Assembly (NCBI GenBank): GCA_037178675.1 | Contig: JAYMGJ010000336.1 | Coordinates: 1-55,468 of the forward strand | Direction: 5' to 3' | Source of the DNA: Scleroderma bovista | Lineage: Eukaryota; Basidiomycota; Agaricomycetes; Boletales; Sclerodermataceae | DNA length: 55,468 bases | Part shown: positions 42,435-54,200 of the stretch, in pieces | Layout of the letters: each line of letters opens with the position of its first letter | Position numbering within the stretch: the stretch's first letter is position 1 | The notes under the pieces: model-generated | Seen by the model: only the letters and a program-made list of their open reading frames with translations | Databases searched by the model: none | Told to the model about the DNA's origin: nothing | Translations under genes and position numbers: made by a program

Positions 42435-44804
42435 GCTGATGTGGTGCCAGATGTTATGTGTCGGCCACATCAATTTAGTTCTGGTGGTTCCTCGTGCTGG
42501 ATCTTGGCCTAACGGTAGTTAGTTAACACTATATCCACAGTGATACATCTATATAGAGGACATAGTATGTAGGGCCTGATGGGTATACAGGGAGATCAAC
42601 CTTGTGGCCCATCACACTCGATGGGAAGCCAATTCACAGGCCTGCCCAACTATATAGTTGTTCCCACATTGAGGGCTTGTTTAATCCTCTGGGACACCCC
42701 ATTCATGGCTTGTCACTTTAAAATGTACTTGCAAGGTTTCCCTGCATAGCTAGATAACACCTCTGCTAGGGCCTGCCCAATGCTATGGGATACCATGGCC
42801 ATTGCCTGTCAGACTGAACCCATATGCTGGGCGCACTGACTATAAATGACACTGTCTCCAGGGCTTGCCCACAGTTATGGGACACCACACCTGTGGCCAG
42901 CACCCCTTAAAGGTACAGTCTCCACACAGCCCATTGGAATGCAAGGGACAATAGTTCCATGGCCCTTTGGTAAGAAAGGGACTCTGTTGTTACAGCCTGA
43001 TCAAAGCCCGAAACACACTATTCCTCTGGCCTGCCAATAGAAACAGCAAACCATATTTAGGGCCTGATGCAAAGCACGGGACACTGGCACTGCAGCCCTC
43101 CTACTCACTCCTATTTGTTGGGCTCTATAATAGAATAGAGAACACTATATCCAGGGCCTCCTGCTCTTATAGATGATACAGCGCCTGGGGCTGTTATGTA
43201 ATCATGGGACACCATCATGGGCTTGACACATTGTGTGACACCAATTTAGCGGCATGCCTTGGGAACTCCAGGAGGCGGGGCCTACTCTGCTACTTCTAGC
43301 CCCTTGGCCGCAATTCCATGGCTACCCTGCTGCTTTGGCTGCCATGCTGCTAACAGTCCTTTGGCAGCAGCAGCCATCCCTGGTTCTCTGGCCGCATTGC
43401 TGGGGCATACCGTTCGTTTGCCGTGATACCGCGGCTGTACTTGTCATAGTGGCGGCCACTACTGCCGCCCGGCCATGATTGGTTACAGCCATCACAGCTG
43501 CGAACTTGACGACCAGCATAAGGTATCAACTTGCGGAACCCATTGTATTGGAGACATGCACTATTCCCATTCATGCCGATGTGTTCCCTGTGTGATTTCT
43601 GCCTTATTGTTAACCTGGCCGGGTGTTGCAGCCGCAGCTCAGATTTTGGCCGGCAACATTATATCACAGTGTCGCTTTGGCCGATATTTGATTAACCAAT
43701 TATTGTTGTGATGAACATATATGTGTATTCATACAATGTTTACCTATGGCGGTGCTCCAAAGACTCCTCCCATTTCTGCTGCAATGCATTTGGTGCATGA
43801 GTTAGCATCTCAATGGCCTCCATCCTTTTTGCACAATGCTGCATCACCTCCATATGATATTTAAGGGCATTGTCCAAGCTCTGCAAGATATTGTTGCAGA
43901 AGTACCGTGCATTTGACAAGGCCTCATCTGAGGTATATCCAACGGTGAGTAGAATGGTGAGCTTTCTATCGGCAACCTGGAAAAGCTTTAGTACCTAACA
44001 CAACACGAATAAGGGAGCATACCAGGTCCGGCGGAAAGAATGCCTCTGCCTCCGATACCATGTCCCGCAGCGGCCGTGTGCTGTACCCTGCTGTACATGG
44101 GCCGTGGCCATTTACCCACCACGAGTTTGCCACTTGCAGCGTACTTGGAACCTGGACTTCGGCGGCCTTGGCATGATAGACATTCAACTGTCGCATTGCC
44201 GCATACAGTCTTGCTGGCGGCAGATTTTCTAGTACGACCATTCTGTGCACCCTGCTCGCCATCATTGGCAATATCATCTTCGCACCCATAGCCTGGCATG
44301 CGGCAAGCACACATTCTAAATTTGCCTGGGGGCTCATGAGTGTGTTAATCAAGTGTAATCATTCTCCACTTACCACTTCCGTTTGTACGTTTGCATACCA
44401 TTCAGCTGTGGCCAGCATCCCCTCAGGCTGTTGTTGAACTGCATGCACCAACCGTCAAAAGTGGACTCCAATGTATTGCAATACCATGGACAGTTCGCAG
44501 GTTTCGCGCAGTTCGGATGTGTTATTCATGATTGATGGTGTGATGGCCGATTCGCCCTAAGCCTTATAACATTCAGGTAATCAATGTTCTCACGGTCCAC
44601 ATGTCACCTGATGCATAATTACCACATTGTGCAACCGGGCATGTGTTGTTTCGCACCGGCCAATCGCCGATCAGCCTTGTTTAGTGGATCTAGCCAAGAA
44701 TGGAATGTGTTGCATTGCCATTTGCAAACAGATGTCCACAGCTTGCTGCTCATCTCCCACTAAACTTTTTACTCCCCACATTGTCAAAAGTTGTCCTGTG
44801 TCCA
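42435..44804. other. Probable transposon flank without clear gene
   Basis: 42500-43250 carries dispersed, irregular copies of GGGCCTGCCCA and ATGGGACACCA-like motifs, possibly sub-terminal repeats of the KDZ element. A 128-codon minus-strand open frame at 43966-44352 has no recognised domain. Confidence 0.4.
43966..44352 (-). CDS. Hypothetical protein, doubtful
   Basis: 128-residue open frame with mixed composition and no membrane segment, signal or known motif. The reading may extend upstream by splicing. It lies between the irregular repeats and the dioxygenase remnant, so it may belong to the same transposon. Not recognised. Confidence 0.25.
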   Translation of the reverse strand: MINTLMSPQANLECVLAACQAMGAKMILPMMASRVHRMVVLENLPPARLYAAMRQLNVYHAKAAEVQVPSTLQVANSWWVNGHGPCTAGYSTRPLRDMVSEAEAFFPPDLVCSLIRVVLGTKAFPGCR

Positions 44805-45713
44805 ATGGCCGATGCAAATGCTGTGCCATCCAACTATACTTTGTCCAACATCATGGCATCATATATGCGGCGCCGCTTCCTGAATGAAGCATTCCCAGAC
44901 TTAAATTCCCCCACCCCGGAAACACTTCTGTCCCTGCCGGTGGATGCAACTGTAGCCATGAACCAAATTGTATCCACCATCACACAGGCATATCATAATT
45001 GCAGTGAGCCAATTCTTGTATAGTTAAATTATCCTTCCTTGATATCCACTTCAGTTTCCTGCGGCATTGACTTGATTAGGTTGTCCAAAAGCCTCAGACC
45101 AATGCAATCCGGCACAAATGAGCAACAGGAGATTAGGGTCCTCCGTAGACATCCTTCCTCTTTGACTGGAACCCTTTCCCGGCCCACCATTATTCTGGGA
45201 GAAGGCGACACAATTGCATTGTGGTATCTTCCCAGAGCTCTAGCTCCCTGCATCCAAGTATGGTATCATTCCACTCTCATTGTCCACTGTTGAGGCCTTT
45301 GTTTCTAGGAGCACATCGCGGCATCCATCGATCCACTTGCACATCCACTGGAAGAGAGTATTACTAATCAGTCATGGCGTACAACACACCAGTATTTCAA
45401 GGATGATGTGGATATTTTCGGGTGCTTGGAATTCTCTCCGGCATGGCACATGCTCGGCCATTCTGTGAGTACCTTGTTCTTTTGACAATGCACTTGTTTG
45501 ATCTTCTGCTAGACCCCCAATGACATTCCGGGGGTGTCCAAGGCTTTGGCCGGTCCTACGGGCTATCAATGGAGCAAGGATATATGTCTTCCGTTGGCAA
45601 TACTTTCAGGTGTTCTTTCTATTATCCATCCGCCTCTATACAATGCCGGCCACCTTGCCATGCAACACTTTCCCTATGACCCCTTGCATTTGGGTCGGCA
45701 ATGGTTGCACTGA
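44805..45713 (+). pseudogene. TET/JBP-like dioxygenase gene, N-terminal part only
   Basis: Four exons keep frame: 44805-45003, 45055-45257, 45309-45464 and 45513-45713, with introns of 51, 51 and 48 bp. Together they give 252 residues from MADANAVPSNY. Segments such as LRRHPSSLTGTLSRPTIILG, DTIALWYLPRAL, FSPAWHMLGHS and ILSGVLSIIHPPLYNAG resemble the region just before the catalytic core in Agaricomycete TET/JBP-type 2-oxoglutarate/Fe(II) oxygenases. The core with its HxD iron site is absent: homology ends about 45660, where sequence of the opposing KDZ gene begins, and a stop follows at 45711. Full-length relatives oxidise methylcytosine or related bases and are known to ride on KDZ transposons. 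Identification is by remembered family pattern, hence moderate confidence. Confidence 0.5.
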
Positions 45714-48700
45714 TCTTTAGGTCTTCTTTCCTCAACATTTGGTATTGGTTCAATGTGTTGCCACTTGCATTCAATGCTATCATTTGTTTCTGGCACCGAC
45801 AATATATTGCCACATGCCGCTGCACTTTCACATCGGCACTACCCACCTTCCCCCAGGCCCTCGTAGTCATATTGTATGTCCCGGCATGTCTGACATCGGT
45901 CCGGAAGATGACTGCCTTGTGTGCCAGCGAAACCCTTAGTTCATGTAGAGCATCGTTGGCCTGACCTTCCCTCAATCGTAACTCCTGATCCACCATGGTT
46001 AAAAGCCCCAACCTATCGGCTTGCTGCATCCCCAGGTACGACGGCAAGGGCAGTACCACAGCATCCGAGTAGTTGGGATCTTGTGGGTGGAATGTGTCTG
46101 AAAATACATCTTCACCATCACCTTCATCGATGTCCATTGTGGAAATGAGATTATCCGAGATGTCCTCATTCCAATCTTCGCCTAGAAATTGGGAAGCTGA
46201 TTCACAGAGCCGATCAATTTGCATCTGCAGGCGGTCCTGCCGGCGGGCAATAGACAACCTTTGTGTTTCTGTCGCCCTTGCATGAATGTGGCGGACATCT
46301 ATGGCCAAAATAATTTGTGATTCTTCGGCTTTCAATACCCTTGCCATCCATGTTGCTGCCCCACGCATACGACCATCCGGTCCCTGATTACTTATAATAT
46401 CCATTTTGATCGACTTAGTTGTTTGAGCTGTCATTATAATACATCAAATTCGTTTGAAATCAGACAAGCAAGTAAATACCTTTTTCCAGCTGCACCTCAA
46501 ATATGTCCATTGATTTTGGATCAGTAACCCTATTCTCCAAAGCCGATTTCTCTTGCTGTGCCCAAAGCTCATGCAACTCAACCGGAACCCTTGTATCAAG
46601 CTCCGCAAATGCTCCTTCCGCGGACATCAGTGCCTCTTGAGCATTCTTCAATTTTCTTTTCAGGGCAATGGCTGTGCAATATGTCGTCGGCATACTTCAC
46701 CCAAAATCTGCAAGATATTGTGATACCACTCACGCATCCACACCATCTTTAAGAAGTTGTTGTCATTCATTTGAAAATCAAGCAGCTCCTGTCTATGCGG
46801 TGTTGCCATTCTGCGGGCCGATGGCGAAATGATGTTAAGAGAGGACCAGAGAGTCTCCATAATTTCACCATCGACGCGGCCTACACCAGAAATGAAATTG
46901 GGAGCATATCGGGTGAAACATTCTGCCTTGTGACCATGTACATGCCAGAGCCCAATGCTAGGTTGAATCCATAGCCCACATGGTAAGGATATAAAATTGT
47001 TTGCTTCTAGCCGCCGCTTTAGGTTTTTGCTGTATTGGCAATTGATGTCATAAAAGGTTATGACTTTTTGTTGCGGATCCATCCCATGTTGCACAGCATG
47101 TGCCAGAGCATAATCCATATTTACCTGCCTATCTTCCTGTTAGAGTGGAATGCAAGCAACATGTCGGCACATACTGCTCTCCCTTCTGAAAGTCAACCAT
47201 TGCATGGGGTACAAAGCATCCATGCCGCGCACATGCACACCCACCAATTCCAGTAGATGCCAGCTGATTTCTTTTAGCATTTGCCTGGTTTACTGCTCGA
47301 TGGTTGCTACAGTCAGATTTCTGTGAATTCCATTACAATGCTGAACCGTATTGTAAACATGTGCAATCACAAACCTCGACCCGGTTCAATGTTCCAGCCA
47401 GATAATCCTTATATTGCGGCATTGTAACCATGAATCCCATTCCATCAATGAGCCAAACTTCATTAGCTGAATTCTTTGGCTGCATATGCTCGGCCTTGAA
47501 GTTTCCATCCATCACGATGGTCCTAGAATATTTCCACCTATATCACACAGCTGCTCAATAAGTACAAGTAAAAATAAAACATTACTTACTCCGAGAGGTC
47601 TACATTTTCACTGGATGGAATGTTTACTCCTGGTTGTGGGCATGCTGGACAGAACAGCACCAATTCCCCCCTCTTGAGATCAGGAGACCCTGGATGAAAA
47701 CCTTGCCATTTCAACAACTTTAACAGCCTCCACATCCTCGACACCCTGAGTAGCTCTCTGTATCTGTTCTTGGATCAGTGTTGGTGGTGTCATCGGGTCC
47801 TTAATATCATGCTTTGAACTCACCGGTACAAGGCCGGGAAATGCATTGGATGTGACTCGCCGAAGCTTGCTGTAATAATTCATGCCAGAGGTGCCGCACT
47901 CCACATTATCCATAATGAAGTCATCCAATACTTGGAAGGTGAATACAGTCCTAGGTTCCTTTGTAGTTGCTGGGAAGAGTCCTGCTTTGACCAACTGCAG
48001 ATGCGAAGCTCCTGCATCTGGACAGTTACAATACCTCACATCGCAAAAATGTACCCCAGATGTATGCACTACAGTTAGGCAAGACCTGTCCGTTCCTCCA
48101 GAAAGATGATGGGGTCTTGGTTGGTCCTGAATATCCTCCCATTCATCCTCAACATCACCAGCAATGTCCTCACCATCCATCCCGCCATTCGGACACGGAT
48201 CCCCACCATGGCCGAGGTGTACCACCAACCCAGCCTTCTAAATGAGTTGTTGCTGTATGCCAAGTAGAATTCGTGACTCACCAGTCGTAACAATGATTCC
48301 TCAAAGAATGTACCGTTCCATTGGTCCACCTGGTGGAAGGGCCGCAACTTGTGTTCCTTTCTGCAACAGGAACTGCAGAGCAAGGGCTGGTGAATGCATT
48401 CGGCACATCTGTACGTGCCATCTCCTTGACACAACATGCAGACCCTTGGGTCAGGGGGTGCCTCCATGTCCAGAAGGACCTGGAGGTACCTCTGCTTGTA
48501 TGGCAACCATGCCAATAAGTAACTGTCCTATTATGCCTTCAGGAGGACATGGCAAGTGCAGGATCGGAATAAATCACACACCTGATTCTTTGACACACCT
48601 GTTCTCTTTCAGGGTGGAAGATCATCCATGGAAAGGTATGGCTGGCCATCATCTGGAAACAGTTGGGATTGTTCTAATCCTATAGATGCTGACTGGGTTG

Positions 48701-48857
48701 GAATGTCATTCGAAGGAGCTTTTCCATGACGGGCCTTCTTTCGGGGAGTTGCCTTCACCATCTTATCAATAGATCCCCTCCTTGATTTGAATGCCTGCCA
48801 TGTTACATGGACCACCGGAGTAGAGCTACCAGCAGGTTGTATCTTGGACTTTGCCAT
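45622..48857 (-). pseudogene. KDZ transposase with CxC2 zinc domain, C-terminus missing
   Basis: Nine exons: 48582-48857, 48282-48527, 47824-48237, 47590-47768, 47375-47537, 47175-47320, 46734-47128, 46480-46671 and 45622-46427. Introns are 44-62 bp and the total is 939 codons in phase. Domains: CxC2-like zinc cluster (CMLCQGDGTYRCAECIHQ...CSSCC), CPACPQPGVNIP, then the KDZ catalytic region with MDGNFKAEHMQ, CACARHGC, FYDINCQY and GEIMETLWS giving the D, D, E residues, and the KDZ C-terminal region GQANDALHELR and TTRAWGKV. Homology stops at DPNARGHRESVAW near 45660; the tail expected after it is gone. One TGA interrupts exon 1 (a likely former CGA before KRTGVSKNQ). The catalytic part itself looks intact. 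Confidence 0.82.
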
Positions 48858-49138
48858 GAGTGGTATCTGATGAGGAAATCCCTGCACAAAGTCTCCCACA
48901 TTGTATCTCACTGAAGCCTCATTGAAACAGCACGGACAGTGATCGGAAAGGGATCTGTGGATCTGCCAATTTGGATCTAGCTTTTGTAATATGGACTTGA
49001 AGATCAGGCACCAATGCAAAATCCCATATATGGTGGCTGCTACTGCATTAGATCCAAAGTTAAAGTCCGGAAATAGCATCTTAGCTGCCGAACAACATAG
49101 CCGGCCCCAGAAGTAGCTAGCTCACCAATGCATTTTCC

Positions 49139-49771
49139 TGTTACGACCATGCCCAACTCTGGGCCTTATCCGGTCACTCCGGTCGCATCGCAGCTCTACT
49201 CCGGTCGCTCGTCTCCTACTCCGGTCACGCTCACGCAGATAACCTTCCGTTAAGCACGACCCTTGGTCTATGCTCCATTCGCTCGTTACCACACTTCGCT
49301 GTTTACCCTGCCTTGACATGAGTTCTCCGTGAACTCGATATATCCTATACCTTGTAGCATTTTCACCGGACCTGATTTATTTTACACGGACCTGACTTTA
49401 TTTTCACCGGTCCTGACCTAGTCCTAACTCCAGTCATCCCTTGTCCGCTATTAGGTTGTTTACTTGTCACCGTATGTACTCGACCCTAGTTCTACTTAGT
49501 ATAAGTACCCTCTAGTTTACCTTGTACACCTCAGTCTGAAATCAACTTAGTCACTACTCCAGTCTCTGCCCGTCTCTGTCTCTGTCTCTGTCTCTATCTT
49601 CTTGACCAGAACCTACGCAAGGGATCAACACTCGTTGTCCTTAGTCGTTGAATCCAAGCGGTCACCAACTCCGGCTGGACTAATCTCTTGTCCAGCCCTC
49701 TGCTCTCCCCCTTCGTCCGCTTTTGTCCGGACTTGACTGGACCCCCTACCAGAGTAGACCCGGACTTGACA
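49139..49771 (+). repeat. Gypsy 2 5' LTR
   Basis: Starts TGTTACGACC and ends CGGACTTGACA. The end is set by similarity to the solo LTR at 32291 and by the primer site that follows. It is rich in the pentamer TCCGG. Confidence 0.75.
49500..49542 (+). promoter_or_regulatory. Gypsy 2 promoter: TATA box and predicted transcript start
   Basis: TATAAG at 49500-49505; 31 bases downstream, TCAGTCTGAAAT (49531-49542) is exactly complementary to the primer site at 49774-49785 and is the predicted RNA 5' end. Confidence 0.6.
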
Positions 49772-49773
49772 GT

Positions 49774-49785
49774 ATTTCAGACTGA
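49774..49785 (+). promoter_or_regulatory. Self-primer binding site of Gypsy 2
   Basis: ATTTCAGACTGA, 2 bases past the LTR, is complementary over 12 nt to 49531-49542. The 2-base offset is the same as in Gypsy 1. Confidence 0.68.
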
Positions 49786-49840
49786 CTCTTGTGTGGGTTC
49801 ACTGTTCCATACCCCGTACGCAAACTAGCTTCTATTTCTT

Positions 49841-51280
49841 ATGACTATGACTACGCGCTCTCGTGCTCGTACCACTGCAGCACTTGCTGAAGAAGCAGGT
49901 GCAGTAGACGACCTCCACCTCTCTGCTGCTCATCAAGCCCTGTCTAACCGCAGGCAACCTCCGGCTTCAGTTAGCCAATTCCGGAGCTTTACAGCTCGAA
50001 ACCCTACAGCGCCTTTGACTCCGCGTCGAGATGCTGCATCTCAGAGCCTTCATGGTTCTGCAGACTTAGGTCACCACGAATCCGTTTCTGGTGATCGATT
50101 CCCTTACTGTCGCAACCCCACTCCGGAACGTCGCGAACCTGCCCGACACCAGTGGTTTGGCCCTGACGACGGACCCGGAGGTGATCCGGACGACCCCGGA
50201 GATGGCGACAACGATGATGACAATGACGATGACTTTGTCGATGCCATGGACGAGCTAGACCCTGGTCTAGCTGTTTTCCAAAACCTAGCAGTCGCCGTCA
50301 ATCGCCTCTCCCGCTCCTCCCGCCGGACCAACGACTCCTCTTCCTCCCGTGCCAAGGTCCGCGAACCAGACACCTTTGACGGTACGGATCCCAAAAAGCT
50401 CAGGACCTTCTTGGTCCAGTGTGAGCTCTGTTTCCAGGATCGAGCCAAGGCATTCCGCCTTGATAGGGCAAAGGTAACTTTCGCCCAATCATGTCTAAAA
50501 GGGATGACCCTAGAATGGTTCGAACTGGACCTACTGCACTCCGGCGATCCGGCTGACCGTCCACTCTGGATGGACAGTTGGGTCCACTTTGTCACTGAGC
50601 TCCAGAACACCTTTGGACCTCACGACCCCATCGCTGATGCTGAACATCAGCTCAAGCATCTCCGGATGAAGGACGCACACCGTGTTACGCGGTATATCGT
50701 GGACTTCAACCGACTCGCCTCCCAGGTCCAGGACTACGGAGATGGTGCGCTCCGCCGCCTATTCTACTCCGGTCTCCCGGATCGCCTCAAGGACGAGATA
50801 GCTTGAGTTGGGAAGCCCCTGACTCTACATGGGCTTAGGGCCCTTTGTCAAGAGATCAACGCGCGCTATTGGGAGCGCAAAGACGAGATCTCTCGTACGA
50901 CAAAGACCCAGTCCACCTCATCCCCAACCAAGCCCTCCAACTCTGGAGGCAACACCCCCAAGCCCGGTCAGGCCAAGACCGGCAACTCCCCCAGCTCCGC
51001 CAACACCTGTGGCTCATCCAAGACGACCAGCAACCAGTCCTCCTCTGGTTCCAGACCGGACCTAACCAACAAGCTTGGTAAGGACGGGAAGCTAACCACA
51101 GACGAGCGCAAAAGGTGTCTGGACAACAACCTCTGCATGTTCTGCGGAGGCACCGGTCATTTCGCGGACAACTGTCCAAAGAAGACCAAAAAGGCCAAGG
51201 CTTGTGCTGCGGCCATCGCTGCTGAGTCCGGTAAGATGGACTCCAACTCGGGTGCCAACTCCGAGTCAAAAAAAGAGTAA
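49841..51280 (+). pseudogene. gag: Gypsy 2 Gag, one in-frame TGA
   Basis: The frame from MTMTTRSRAR runs to TAA at 51278 with one TGA at 50804-50806, between DRLKDEIA and VGKPLTL. Relatives commonly have Arg or a similar residue here, so CGA to TGA is likely. It has an acidic linker (DDPGDGDNDDDNDDDF), a Gag capsid domain (FDGTDPKKLRTFLVQCELCF ... VTRYIVDFNRLASQV) and a zinc knuckle CMFCGGTGHFADNC (C-x2-C-x4-H-x4-C). It ends SESKKE over an A7 run that is the frameshift site. Confidence 0.88.
51268..51274 (+). other. Probable -1 ribosomal frameshift site (Gypsy 2)
   Basis: A AAA AAA in the gag X XXY YYZ phase, one codon before the TAA stop at 51278. The -1 frame is open through here into the protease. 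Confidence 0.6.
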
Positions 51281-54200
51281 GCAGCTCCCGGCCCTCCGCA
51301 CAACCGGTGAGCTGCGTTGACTCCAGAAGTGCACCCAAGGAGGCTCGCCTCAACGCATCCACTCTTTACGATCCTAATTCCCTTATGCCACATGTTATCC
51401 TCTTACCATTTGACTTACCTAAAACCCGTGCTCTTGTGGACTCCGGGTCCACGCATTGCTTTGTAGATATACAATTCGCGCACAAAAACAATATTACCAC
51501 CTACTCCGTTCCTCCGATTACACTCCGGCTCTTTGACGGTACATCAAACTTTGTAATCACTCAAGCTGTCGATTTATCAGTGAAATTCCCCGCATCCGGT
51601 GATGTCACCCCTATGACTTTTTACCTCGCTCCGTTAGATTCTGAATGCTCGATTGTCCTTGGACATAACTGGCTCACCCGCTACAATCCGTTGATTGACT
51701 GGGTACTGAGCAGTTTAACTTTCTGGACCCTTGCACCAAGTTTGCTAGCGCCCCCGTTGACTCCCTCTCCGGTTCAGTCCGGTAACCCTGTCTCCGGCCT
51801 CTCCGGCCAATCTGACCCCGGCCCTGCGCCATCTGTCGACACTCCGGTTTGCACCCCTCCGCACATCTCCCTGATTAACGCAGCCGCATTCGTGCGTGCG
51901 TGCAAATTAGAAGGATCCACCAAATACCAACTTCAGCTGCGCCCTTCTGACACAGCAAAGGCTCGTTCTTCCTCCGCCTCTACTCCGCCGGACCTGGACA
52001 TCGTCCCTCCGGAGTATCGCAATTATGCGGATGTGTTCAGCTGTCAGAACCGTTTCCTCCGACGAACTCCGACGCAAGCGGAGTTAAGTGCGAAGGGTTG
52101 CCGACGACAGGTGGAGGAGATGCGGAAGGGTTTGAGGACTTGGCTTCAGCGTATGTGCTGCGCCCTTGCGATACCTGCGTCCTCGTATTTCGGAGAACTA
52201 AGGGACAGAGAGACGGAGGTCCGACGAAGGTCGGAGTTGCCAGAAGGCAGAGGAGACAGAGGAGGGCAGAGGAGAGTTCGCGGGAGGTATTCAAGCTGAT
52301 ATTCGAACTGAGGGACAATCCCCTCAGCGTGCGGAGTACTTATACTTTACATCGGGAATGTACAGTAACCGAGAAGCGGAGAGAAACACAGCGGAGACGT
52401 AGGTAAGAGTCTGCGGATGACAAACGGATGAGTAACATACACGGAACGGAGATCAGTGATAAGCGTAACGGATCAAAAGGTTAACGGATCACAGCTATGA
52501 GTAACCATATCTAATCTAAAACGGGAACAAAGGAAACAGGAACAGAGACGGAACGGAAGCATACGATAACCGGAGGCATAGGCGCGGAACTATATACCAA
52601 AAGGAGACGGAGCGTCAATAGTCGGAGCGGAGATGGATACATAGCGTCGGAGGTGTGCGATTACGATCGGACTTGAGTTTACAACAGACTAGAGGCCTTG
52701 CGGAGTCACGAGGCGTCACGCGGTCGTGACATCAGCAAGGCAAAGGCCTCTGAACTTCCCCCGCATCGCGACTACGACTTGAAGATCGACCTTGAAGAAG
52801 GTACCTCCCCTCCTCTGGGAACTCTCTACTCACTGTCTCCGGTTGAGCTCTCTGCTCTCTGGACCTTCATCGACGAGAATCTTAATACAGGTTTCATCCG
52901 TCCTACCGCTTCCTCCCACGCTGCTCCGGTCCTCTTCGTAAAAAAGAAGGATGGCTCACTCCACCTCTGCGTTGACTTCCGAGGTCTAAACAAAATCACT
53001 AAAAAGGATCGCTATCCACTCCCCCTAATCTCTGATCTTTTGGACTCACCTAGCCGTGCTAAAATCTATTCAAAGATCGATCTCCGGCATGCGTACCATC
53101 TAGTCCGGATTGCTCCGGGCGACGAGTGGAAGACTGCCTTCCGTACACGCTATGGGTCCTACGAGTGGTTAGTAATGTCCTTTGGCCTCACTAACGCCCC
53201 TGCAGCCTTCCAGCGCTTTGTCAACACCATCTTCGCTGACATGCTGGATGTCTGCGTTGTCGTGTACCTCGACGACATCCTCATCTACTCCGAGGATATG
53301 GAGTCCCACCAGCAGCACGTCCGGGAAGTACTCCACCGTCTCCGGTTGCATGGCCTCTTCGCCAAACCGGAGAAATGTGAGTTCCACTCGGACTCGGTAG
53401 AGTATCTTGGCTACCGCCTATCTCCTGACGGTCTAACTATGTCTCCGGACAAAATCCAGACCATCTCCGACTGGCCTGAACCTCGAAAGGTAAAGGACAT
53501 CCAGTCCTTCCTAGGCTTCACCAATTTCTACCGCCGGTTTATATTCAACTACTCGGACATTGTGGTCCCTCTCACCCGGCTCACCCAGAAAGACGCTCCT
53601 TGGAACTTCTCCGAGGACTGTCGACGTTCCTTCAACGCTCTCAAGCATGCCTTCACCACCGTGCCCATCCTCACCCATTTCATTCCGGATACCCCTATTA
53701 TTGTGGAAACTGACACCTCCGACTACGCTGTCGCTGGCATCTTGTCTATCACCTGCGCCGACGGAGAGATTCGTCCGGTCGCATACTACTCCCGGACCTT
53801 GACTGCTCCGGAGTTAAACTACGACACCCATGATAAGGAACTACTTGCTATCTTCGAAGCATTCCGGAACTGGCGCCACTACCTTGAAGGTTCTGCCTCT
53901 CCTATCGACGTCGTCACGGACCACAAGAATCTCGAGTATTTCTCAACCTCAAAAGTACTCTCCTGCCAGCAAGCCCGGTGGTCTGAGTTTCTATCACAGT
54001 TTAATCTTGTCATTCACTTCCGCCCTGGTAAGCTCGGTGCCAAGCCTGACGCCCTCACTAGACGATGGGACGTCTACCCCAAAGAGGGGGATAGTGGCTA
54101 CCCCCGGGTTAACCCCCAAAATCTCCGGCTGGTGTTCACTCAAGAACAGCTCACTAATTCACTTCGCGCTACCTATCTAGAGTTCCCGGTCCTCCGTGCA

